Positions 25,840-31,848 of a DNA stretch of 64,000 bases are shown here, piece by piece. Under the pieces are notes generated by a model. It was not told the DNA's origin. It did no database searches and saw only the letters and a program-made list of their open reading frames with translations. Position 1 is the stretch's first letter. Each line of letters begins with the position of its first letter. The translations under genes and the position numbers were made by a program. Source of the stretch: Sphingomonas sp. UNC305MFCol5.2 (GTDB lineage Bacteria; Pseudomonadota; Alphaproteobacteria; Sphingomonadales; Sphingomonadaceae); assembly GCF_000712135.1 (NCBI RefSeq), contig NZ_JOOE01000003.1:744001-808000 (forward strand). The letters run 5' to 3'.

Positions 25840-26739
25840 ATGACAACGAATCAATTTGAACATGTTGCGAGAAGCTGGATCGCAAAAGCTCTCTATACCA
25901 ATCCTGTCGACGTTCCGGATGTACTCTATCATTATACTGATGCATCTGGTCTAGTTGGAATGCTACAGAGCGGTGTCGTATGGGCGACAGATCTACGTTT
26001 TCTGAATGATCGACAGGAACAGCGCCACTTTTGCGGGGCATCTCGTTCTTATGTTGAGACGGTGCTGTCGAACGATAGTGCTTCGGAAGCCGCGAAGAAG
26101 CTTTGTATAGAAATACTAAAATACCACCTTATTTCGTCGAATGATCATCGATTTGTTTTTTCTTTGTCAGCGGATTCCGATGATCTGAGCCAATGGAGAG
26201 GGTACGGGCGCGACGGACGCGGCTACACTGTCGGCCTCAACGGGCCTCTGATTTTCAAGACGGCTGAGCCAGATGACGCTCAGTTCGGATTTGCTAAGGT
26301 GGAATATCTCCACGAACGTCAGTCTGGCGTGATATCAAAGATATTCGATGACATCCTCATAGAGCTTATCAAGAAGACTTCAAACGGCATAGATGAAAAT
26401 TTGATAGAGGATGCCGCTAGATGGTATGACTACGCTATAGAAAACTGCTCTGCTCTAAATAAGCACAAATCATTTGTAAGAGAGGGGGAGTGGAGGGTGA
26501 TATCTGTTATCAGTGAGGATGAGAAAGATCACATAAAGGTTCGGTCATCAGGTGATAGGTTGGTCCCATATCTCGATTTATACTTGGCGGGTGAGGCTGA
26601 GAAATTGCCCGTGATGAGCATCGGTATCGGACCGGGATTCGCTGAATCGGACGAGAGACATGCGGTGGAGGCGCTCTGCAGGCAGCATGGCTATGCCCCG
26701 GAAATCTACTTTGCCGATACGCCTTACCGTCGCACGTGA
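25840..26739 (+). CDS. DUF2971 domain protein (possible acquired defence or stress gene)
   Basis: A 299-aa DUF2971 protein. Family signatures are LYHYTDASGLVGMLQSGVVW and TDLRFLNDRQEQRHF at the N-terminus, then a central FVFSLSADSDDLSQWRGYG and GYTVGLNG. DUF2971 proteins are often found in variable islands and near defence genes, but their activity is unproved. This gene is visibly AT-richer than everything around it and uses codons (ATA, AAA, TTT, TCA) that are rare in the neighbours. It sits alone between the pnp terminator and the 3' end of ssrA, so recent transfer is likely. Confidence 0.88.
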   Translation: MTTNQFEHVARSWIAKALYTNPVDVPDVLYHYTDASGLVGMLQSGVVWATDLRFLNDRQEQRHFCGASRSYVETVLSNDSASEAAKKLCIEILKYHLISSNDHRFVFSLSADSDDLSQWRGYGRDGRGYTVGLNGPLIFKTAEPDDAQFGFAKVEYLHERQSGVISKIFDDILIELIKKTSNGIDENLIEDAARWYDYAIENCSALNKHKSFVREGEWRVISVISEDEKDHIKVRSSGDRLVPYLDLYLAGEAEKLPVMSIGIGPGFAESDERHAVEALCRQHGYAPEIYFADTPYRRT

Positions 26740-26830
26740 ACGGATAAGCGAGCAGGCGGGCTTGGCTGTATGAGCGGGGCGCGCGCAACACTCCCGACCG
26801 TCCAGCATGGGAAGCGGGATTAGTGGAAGT

Positions 26831-26896
26831 GGGGAGCTTCTGTTGCCCGGTGCTCCCCGTACCGCTGGATTCCCCTTCTGTTGCCCGGTGGGGTCC
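26831..26896 (-). repeat. Tandem hairpins with an identical 14-nt loop in the tmRNA 3' part
   Basis: Hairpin 26831-26858 (stem GGGGAGC/GCTCCCC) and hairpin 26867-26896 (stem GGACCCC with GGGGAATCC, small bulge), in RNA sense, both enclose ACCGGGCAACAGAA. The loop's CCGGGC could pair with GCCCGG near the 5' end of the acceptor piece. Confidence 0.7.
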
Positions 26897-26939
26897 AACC
26901 GCGCATTTTGGAATAACCTTGGGCCGTTAGGCCGTAGGG

Positions 26940-26975
26940 TTACGCCGCAATAGCGAGTGCTTCGTTATCGTTGGC
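26940..26975 (-). other. tmRNA proteolysis-tag reading frame
   Basis: Eleven codons from the GCC resume codon to a TAA stop encode ANDNEALAIAA. Together with the alanine carried by the tmRNA this gives an AANDNEALAIAA tag. The hydrophobic end ALAIAA is the ClpXP/ClpAP-type degron. Confidence 0.92.
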
Positions 26976-27178
26976 ACTTGTGTAATGGACCGTCACAGTG
27001 GCCCACGCTGAGAGATAGATAGCGCTTTTCAACACACGTCGATCCTGGTTCGGCCCCGTCAGAAACGGTGTCCAGTACACCACCATTTATGGTGGAGCCG
27101 CCGGGTACTGCCCCCGGGTCCGCTGTGCCTATTGCACGCCTTCGTTTATCCCCATAGCCGGGCGAACCCGGCACGACC

Positions 27179-27207
27179 CATATAGGGTGCTCTTTGCTTA
27201 ATGAAAA
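27179..27207 (-). promoter_or_regulatory. Candidate ssrA promoter
   Basis: On the minus strand TTTTCA (27207-27202), a 17-bp spacer and TATATG (27184-27179) precede the acceptor piece. The -35 matches consensus at four of six positions. It is divergent from the rrf2-type gene promoter. Confidence 0.45.
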
Positions 27208-27214
27208 GGTCAGG

Positions 27215-27243
27215 TTGGCACCCCTAAGGGGTTCACATAGAGG
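27215..27243 (+). promoter_or_regulatory. Candidate promoter and operator of the Rrf2 gene
   Basis: TTGGCA (27215-27220), a 17-bp spacer and TAGAGG (27238-27243). The spacer contains the inverted repeat ACCCCT-A-AGGGGT (27220-27232), which could be an Rrf2 autoregulatory operator. Confidence 0.4.
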
Positions 27244-27269
27244 CAATCACTTGGCATGAAGGGTGCATC

Positions 27270-27701
27270 ATGTTGACGCAGCGTTCCCGTTACGCGCTTC
27301 GAGCGATGCTTTTCCTCACGCAGCAGCAGTCCGCCACCGGGCCCGTGCCGATGAATCGCATCGCGACCGAAGCCAATGTGCCGAGGAAGTTTCTCGAGCT
27401 CATCCTCGCCGATCTGCGCGAGGCGGGATTCCTGCTGTCGACACGCGGCAAGATGGGCGGCTATCGGCTCGCCCGTCCGCCGCACCTGATCTCGCTGGGC
27501 GAGATCATCCGCGTGATCGAAGGGCCGCTCGCATTGGTACCCTGCGTCAGCCGCACCGCCTATCGCCCGTGCAACGACTGCAAGGATGAGGCGAGCTGTG
27601 CCATCCGCCACGCCATGGCGCGGGTGCGCGACGAGACCGCGCGCATCCTCGACGGCACCAGCCTCGCCGATGCCGTCGCGGAGGAGCTTGCCGCGGCCTA
27701 G
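27270..27701 (+). CDS. Rrf2-family transcriptional regulator with Cys cluster
   Basis: A 143-aa winged-helix protein. The N-terminus [19 protein letters not shown] and the helix-turn-helix [21 protein letters not shown] with wing [11 protein letters not shown] are typical of Rrf2. Four Cys (92, 101, 104 and 110, in [20 protein letters not shown]) could bind an Fe-S cluster as in IscR, NsrR or RirA, although the spacing differs from IscR. No iron-sulfur genes are adjacent, so its regulon is unknown. It is divergently transcribed from ssrA and converges with mscL, overlapping it by 4 bp. Confidence 0.9.
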   Translation: MLTQRSRYALRAMLFLTQQQSATGPVPMNRIATEANVPRKFLELILADLREAGFLLSTRGKMGGYRLARPPHLISLGEIIRVIEGPLALVPCVSRTAYRPCNDCKDEASCAIRHAMARVRDETARILDGTSLADAVAEELAAA

Positions 27702-28132
27702 ACCGCGCCGCCCCGCTTCTTCAGCTCGTCACGGATCTCGCGCAGGAGCTCGACTTCCGCCGGATCGGCCGCAGCCTCCGCGCTGTTGCGCAGCACCTTG
27801 TTGGCGAAGCGCACCAGCAGGAAGATCATGAAGGCGAGGATCAGGAAGTTGATCACCACGGTGATGAACGCGCCGAAGCCGAGCAAGGGCACGCCCGCGG
27901 CCTTCAACGCGGCATAATCGGTCAGCGATCCGGTATAGCTCGCGGGCACCGCGCCCAGCTTGAGGAAATAGCTCGAGAAATCGAGCCCGCCGAAGAGCGC
28001 GCCGACCACCGGCATGATCAAATCGTCGGTCAGCGACTTGGTGATCGTGCCGAAAGCGGCACCGATGATCACGCCCACTGCGAGATCGAGCACGTTGCCG
28101 CGCGCGATGAACGTCCGGAATTCCTTCCACAT
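27698..28132 (-). CDS. mscL: Large-conductance mechanosensitive channel MscL
   Basis: A 144-aa channel that opens under hypo-osmotic shock. The N-terminal helix [20 protein letters not shown] is the pore helix with the conserved Gly/Ala packing surface. TM2 is [21 protein letters not shown], and the C-terminal charged bundle ends [12 protein letters not shown] perfect AAGGAGG ribosome site precedes the ATG at 28132. Confidence 0.96.
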   Translation of the reverse strand: MWKEFRTFIARGNVLDLAVGVIIGAAFGTITKSLTDDLIMPVVGALFGGLDFSSYFLKLGAVPASYTGSLTDYAALKAAGVPLLGFGAFITVVINFLILAFMIFLLVRFANKVLRNSAEAAADPAEVELLREIRDELKKRGGAV

Positions 28133-28249
28133 GGGCACAAACCTCCTTTGCAGTCGTTCGGTATCGTTACATGTCCGATTTCGCTTTCGGGCTCCAGTGT
28201 TGCCGTCGTATAAGACACTTCTCGACAAGATCCGGAGGATCACCAGGTG

Positions 28250-28831
28250 ATGAAGTTTCGTGCCGTTCTCGCGCTTGCTGGCGCCGCCCTGCTCTCGGCC
28301 TGCGGGCTCAACAGCGTGCCCACCGCGGAGGAGAATGCCAAGGCGCGCTGGGCTGATGTCCAGACCAACTACCAGCGCCGCGCCGATCTGATCCCCAATC
28401 TCGTCGCGACGGTGAAGGGCGCGGCCGGGTCGGAGAGCAAGATCCTCACGGACGTCGTCAATGCCCGCGCCAGGGCGACCTCGATCCAGGTCAGCGGTGA
28501 CGATCTCACCGATCCGGCCAAATTGTCGGCGTTCAATCAGGCGCAGAACGGCCTGTCGCTGTCGCTCCAGCGTCTGCAGGAGGCCTATCCACAGCTTCAG
28601 AGCCAGAAGAATTTCCAGACGCTGATGGATCAGATCGAAGGCAGCGAGAACCGCATCGCCATCTCGATCCGCGATTATAATGCCGCGGTGCAGGCCTATA
28701 ACACGCGCATCCGCACCTTCCCCGACGCGGTCGGCGCCAAGATCTTCTATGGCTCGAAGCCGATGACGCCCTTCCAGGCCAAGGCGGGCGCGGAGAATGC
28801 TCCGACCGTCGATTTCGGGAACGGCAGCTGA
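28250..28831 (+). CDS. LemA-family lipoprotein
   Basis: A 193-aa LemA protein. The signal [19 protein letters not shown] ends in a lipobox (LSAC, Cys18), so it is probably membrane-anchored in the periplasm. The core helices contain [20 protein letters not shown] and [20 protein letters not shown], both family hallmarks. A TCCGGAGGAT ribosome site at 28231-28240 supports the ATG at 28250 or the adjacent GTG at 28247. LemA and TPM genes are commonly linked; the function of the pair is not established. Confidence 0.92.
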   Translation: MKFRAVLALAGAALLSACGLNSVPTAEENAKARWADVQTNYQRRADLIPNLVATVKGAAGSESKILTDVVNARARATSIQVSGDDLTDPAKLSAFNQAQNGLSLSLQRLQEAYPQLQSQKNFQTLMDQIEGSENRIAISIRDYNAAVQAYNTRIRTFPDAVGAKIFYGSKPMTPFQAKAGAENAPTVDFGNGS

Positions 28832-29334
28832 TCATCCTGCGGCTCGCCTTCGCGCTTGCACTGGCAGGCTGCAGTGCAGCGCCGGTGGACCAGCCGGTAG
28901 CGTCGCAAACGGCGCTGCCGGCTTTGACGGGGCGCGTGGTGGATGATGCCGATCTGCTCGCGCCTGAACAGGAGGCGCGCCTCGCCGCGCAGTCGGCGGA
29001 ACTGGAAAAGGCGACCGGGCACCAACTGGTCGTGGTCACCATACCCAGCCTGCACGGGCAGGACATCGCCACCTTCGGCGTCGATCTTGGTCGACGCTGG
29101 GGCGTGGGACGCAAGGATGTTGACGATGGCGTGCTGCTGATCGTGGCGCCCAACGAACGAAAGGCACGGATCGAAGTGGGATACGGCCTCGAAAAGGCGT
29201 TGCGTGACGAGGAGGCGGGTCGCATTCTGCGCGACGCGATCCTTCCGGCGTTCCGCGCGGGCGACATGCCCAAGGGCATCGCCGCCGGTGTCGACGGCAT
29301 CATAAGCGAGATCGGGCCGGGAGCCGGCGCATGA
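28828..29334 (+). CDS. TPM-domain lipoprotein with non-canonical start
   Basis: A TPM (TLP18.3/Psb32/MOLO-1) domain protein of about 168 aa. After residue 30 it has [20 protein letters not shown], then [20 protein letters not shown] and [20 protein letters not shown]. Upstream of the first GTG (28885) the frame still encodes a convincing lipoprotein signal, [18 protein letters not shown] (lipobox LAGC). The only initiators available for it are CTG at 28828 (overlapping the lemA TGA), ATC codons at 28831 and 28834, or CTG at 28837. Starting at 28885 would give a cytosolic protein, which is unlikely for this family. Confidence 0.82.
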   Translation: MIILRLAFALALAGCSAAPVDQPVASQTALPALTGRVVDDADLLAPEQEARLAAQSAELEKATGHQLVVVTIPSLHGQDIATFGVDLGRRWGVGRKDVDDGVLLIVAPNERKARIEVGYGLEKALRDEEAGRILRDAILPAFRAGDMPKGIAAGVDGIISEIGPGAGA

Positions 29335-30203
29335 GGTTGCTCCGGGCCCTGCTCGCCTTGCTCCTGCTGCTGCCGATGGCGGCGCAGGCGCAGCCCAATT
29401 TCCCCAAGCGCGATCGCGAACCGGTCGTCGATGCCGCCAATCTGCTCAACGATGCGCAGAAGGCGGAAATCACCAAGCTCGCCGAGGACATCAACAAGGC
29501 GACCACGCGCCAGTTCGTCGTCGCGACGATCCCCGATCTTCAGGGATATCCGATCGAAGACTATGGCTACCAGCTCGGCCGAGCCTGGGGGATCGGGCAG
29601 AAGGACGCCAATAACGGCATCCTCCTCATCGTCGCGCCCAAGGAGCGCAAGGTCCGGATCGAAGTCGGCTATGGCCTCGAGCCGATCATGACCGACGCGA
29701 TGTCGAGCAGCATCATCCAGGACACGATCCTGCCGCGCTTCAAGGCCGGCGACATGCCCGGCGGCATCGTGGCGGGCGCGCAGGCGATCGGCGAACAAAT
29801 GAAGCTGCCGCTGGAGGCCGCCGAAGCCAAGGCAAAGGCGCAGGCGGACAAAGCGAGCTCCACGCACCGGCAGAACCGGCGCAGCGGTGGCGGCTTTCCG
29901 ATCGGATTGCTCTTCTGGGGGATCATTCTCCTCTTCGTGATCCTGCCGATGTTCGGGTTCAGCCGGTTCGGCAAGCGCCGGCGGCAGGGCCCGTGGGGCG
30001 CGCGCCGCTATCGGCGTGACGACGGCGGCGTGCTGCCGATCATCCTGTGGAGCATCGCCAGCGAAATGAGCCGCGGCAGCGGCTCGTCGGGATGGGGCGG
30101 CGGCGGTGGGGGCGACGGCGGTGGCTGGGGAGGCGGCGGTGGCGGCGGCTTCTCCGGCGGCGGTGGATCGTTCGGAGGGGGCGGCGCCTCGGGGAGCTGG
30201 TGA
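29331..30203 (+). CDS. TPM-domain membrane protein with glycine-rich tail
   Basis: A 290-aa protein with signal peptide [20 protein letters not shown] and a TPM domain (residues about 25-165, including PVVDAANLLNDAQKAEITKL and GQKDANNGILLIVAPKERKV). A hydrophobic helix follows (IGLLFWGIILLFVILPMFG), then an extreme Gly-rich tail over the last 40 residues (repeats of WGGGGGG and SGGG). This is the YgcG-type layout. It overlaps the preceding gene (ATGA) and the following gene (TGATG). The domain faces the periplasm; phosphatase activity has been suggested for the family but is unproved. Confidence 0.9.
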   Translation: MRLLRALLALLLLLPMAAQAQPNFPKRDREPVVDAANLLNDAQKAEITKLAEDINKATTRQFVVATIPDLQGYPIEDYGYQLGRAWGIGQKDANNGILLIVAPKERKVRIEVGYGLEPIMTDAMSSSIIQDTILPRFKAGDMPGGIVAGAQAIGEQMKLPLEAAEAKAKAQADKASSTHRQNRRSGGGFPIGLLFWGIILLFVILPMFGFSRFGKRRRQGPWGARRYRRDDGGVLPIILWSIASEMSRGSGSSGWGGGGGGDGGGWGGGGGGGFSGGGGSFGGGGASGSW

Positions 30204-30871
30204 TGCGATTGACCGAAGCCGATCATGTGCGGGTGAGCGCCGCAGTCACCGAGGCCGAACTTTCCACCGACGGCGAGATCGTCGCCGTCGTGGCGGGGCG
30301 CTCGGATGCCTATCACGATGTCGCGCTGCACTGGACGGTGCTGGCGATGCTGCTCGTGCTCGCGCTGCTCGCATGGCAGCCCGCGCCGGTCGAATGGCTC
30401 CATGCCCGGCTGATCGACGCCTGGTCGGATACGCCGCCGCGCTGGTATCTCACCTTCGCATTGGTTCTGATGGCGGTGACCTTCCTCGTCGCGCGCGTCG
30501 TCCTCGCGATCGATGCGCTCAGGATCGCGCTCACGCCCGGGGCGACCAAGTCGCGCCGCGTCAATCGGCGCGCGCTGACGCTGTTCCGAACCGCTGCGGA
30601 GAAGCGCACCAAGGCCTCCACCGGCGTGCTGCTCTATCTGTCGCTCGCCGAGCACCGTGCCGAGATCATCGCTGACGAATCGATCCATTCGAAGGTGGCC
30701 GCCGACGTGTGGGGTGAGGCGATGGCCGCGCTCATCCTTGCCGTGAGGGACGGCCGGCCCGGCGACGGTCTCGCCGAAGCCGTCGCGCAGATCGGCAAGG
30801 TGCTTGCGGAACATTTCCCGCGCAGCGAAGGCGACACCAACGAACTTCCGGACCGTCTGATCGAATTATGA
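30203..30871 (+). CDS. TPM-domain membrane protein, third in the cassette
   Basis: A 222-aa protein. A short N-terminal segment (RLTEADHVRVSAAVTEAELS) is followed by two transmembrane helices (about residues 42-60 and 80-102). Then comes a TPM-like C-terminal domain with TGVLLYLSLAEHRAEIIADE and VRDGRPGDGLAEAVAQIGKV. It belongs to the TPM_phosphatase-like group that accompanies LemA. The ATG at 30203 overlaps the previous TGA, and its TGA overlaps the NUDIX start. Confidence 0.82.
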   Translation: MRLTEADHVRVSAAVTEAELSTDGEIVAVVAGRSDAYHDVALHWTVLAMLLVLALLAWQPAPVEWLHARLIDAWSDTPPRWYLTFALVLMAVTFLVARVVLAIDALRIALTPGATKSRRVNRRALTLFRTAAEKRTKASTGVLLYLSLAEHRAEIIADESIHSKVAADVWGEAMAALILAVRDGRPGDGLAEAVAQIGKVLAEHFPRSEGDTNELPDRLIEL

Positions 30872-31398
30872 GTGCACCCGAAGAGCCGGTCGAGACCGTC
30901 TGGCAAGGCAAGTGGATCGTCGCCAAACGGCAGGGCAAATGGGAGTTCGTCGCGCGTGCCCGCGGCATCGAGGCAGCGGTGATCCTGGCGATCGATGCCG
31001 ACGACCATGTCCTCCTCGTCGAGCAATATCGCGTGCCGCTCGGGCGACGCTGCCTCGAGCTTCCCGCCGGGCTGATCGGCGATTCGCACGATGACGACAC
31101 CGCGATGGACGCCGCGCGGCGCGAGCTCGAGGAGGAGACGGGCTATCATTGTGACCAGGCCCAGGATCTCGGCTTCTTCCACGCCTCGCCGGGGATGGTC
31201 ACCGAAGGTTTCACTTTGGTCCGCGCGACCGGGCTCACCAAGGTAGGCGAAGGCGGCGGGATCGAAGGCGAGGACATCATTGTCCACCGCGTCGCGCGCC
31301 GCGACGTACCCGATTTTGTCGCCGCCAAACGCGCCGAGGGCGTGGCGATCGACGTGAAACTGCTGCTGCTGCTCGCTCAGTCGCTACTGGGCGACTAG
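30868..31398 (+). CDS. NUDIX hydrolase (ADP-ribose pyrophosphatase-like)
   Basis: A 176-aa NUDIX protein with the catalytic helix AARRELEEETGYHCD. The first half of the Nudix box is altered: after AGLIGD there is a His/Asp-rich stretch (SHDDDTAMD) in place of the usual G-x5-E spacing. The preceding VLLVEQYRVPLGRRCLELPAG is typical of ADP-ribose or nucleoside-diphosphate-sugar pyrophosphatases. It is the last gene of the LemA-TPM unit and starts in an ATGA overlap. Confidence 0.87.
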   Translation: MSAPEEPVETVWQGKWIVAKRQGKWEFVARARGIEAAVILAIDADDHVLLVEQYRVPLGRRCLELPAGLIGDSHDDDTAMDAARRELEEETGYHCDQAQDLGFFHASPGMVTEGFTLVRATGLTKVGEGGGIEGEDIIVHRVARRDVPDFVAAKRAEGVAIDVKLLLLLAQSLLGD

Positions 31399-31460
31399 CT
31401 CGCCATCGTCATCCACCGGGCCGCAGAGGCTTGCGGCGCGGTGGATCTCGGACTGCAAGA

Positions 31461-31496
31461 CTTTCCAGCCGAAAACCCGGCGGTTTTCGGGGAAAG
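31461..31496. terminator. Strong hairpin between convergent genes
   Basis: CTTTCC-AG-CCGAAAACC, loop CGGC, then GGTTTTCGG-GGAAAG. This is a 15-bp stem with a 2-nt bulge in the gap between the NUDIX gene (plus) and the NDUFS4-type gene (minus). There is no long T-run, so its role as a terminator is inferred from position. Confidence 0.45.
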
Positions 31497-31524
31497 CCTA
31501 ACATCCGGGATGACGGGGAAGGGC

Positions 31525-31540
31525 GGGCGCCTAGGCGCCC
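31525..31540. repeat. 16-bp perfect palindrome at the end of the NDUFS4-type gene
   Basis: GGGCGCCTAGGCGCCC is fully self-complementary and touches the stop codon of the minus-strand gene. It may act as a terminator stem. Confidence 0.5.
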
Positions 31541-31821
31541 TACCGGAAATTGTCGGCGTAGGCCTGGAGCTTGAGCTTGTGCGTCGGCGCGGGAACGACG
31601 TGATAGGCATAGCCTTCCCGCTCGGCATGCGCCTTGGCGGCATCGAGGGTCGGGAAAGCGATGCGGATCTGATTGGTGGTTTCGCTGCCGCCGTTCCAGC
31701 CGGTCAGCGGATCGGCTTGCTGCGCAGTGAGCGGCTCGAGCTCGAGCAGCCATTGATCGGTGCGTGCGCGGCCGGACTGCATCGCGTTCTTCGGGCGCTG
31801 ATAGATACGGGCGGTTCTCAC
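31540..31821 (-). CDS. NADH dehydrogenase accessory subunit, NDUFS4-like (ETC complex I)
   Basis: A 93-aa homologue of the 18-kDa (NDUFS4/AQDQ) subunit, found in alphaproteobacterial and mitochondrial complex I. Visible signatures are RTARIYQRPKNAMQSGRART, the DQWLLELEP strand, DPLTGWNGGSETTNQIRIAF and HAEREGYAYHVVPAP. It stabilises the N-module of complex I. The GTG at 31821 has GGAGG five bases upstream; a TTG at 31833 is the alternative. The nuo operon itself is not in the window. Confidence 0.93.
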   Translation of the reverse strand: MRTARIYQRPKNAMQSGRARTDQWLLELEPLTAQQADPLTGWNGGSETTNQIRIAFPTLDAAKAHAEREGYAYHVVPAPTHKLKLQAYADNFR

Positions 31822-31848
31822 CTGGGCCTCCAATGAATCCTCAGCGCC

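Larger units (their letters stand above)
26828..27178 (-). ncRNA. ssrA: Transfer-messenger RNA, alphaproteobacterial two-piece (permuted) form
   Basis: Read on the minus strand, the acceptor piece comes first. It has a T-arm with stem CCGGG/CCCGG and the atypical loop GGCAGTA, then CGGCTCC-A-CCA ending at 27090. After an excised loop the coding piece begins at 27057 with GGGGCCGAACCAGGATCGAC. Its first seven bases pair with CGGCTCC, giving a G3-U70 pair, the alanine identity signal. The tag frame runs 26975-26940 (GCC to TAA) and encodes ANDNEALAIAA. Two similar hairpins follow toward the 3' end, which is placed only approximately. The RNA rescues stalled ribosomes and tags their products for proteolysis. 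Confidence 0.92.

Noticed and set aside
30090..30200. Simple-sequence GGCGGN repeats
   Set aside because: They encode the Gly-rich tail of the YgcG-type TPM protein and are not an independent element.
31399..31539. Small frames in the gap between the NUDIX gene and the NDUFS4-type gene
   Set aside because: None has a ribosome site or sensible composition; the gap is better explained by two hairpins between convergent genes.
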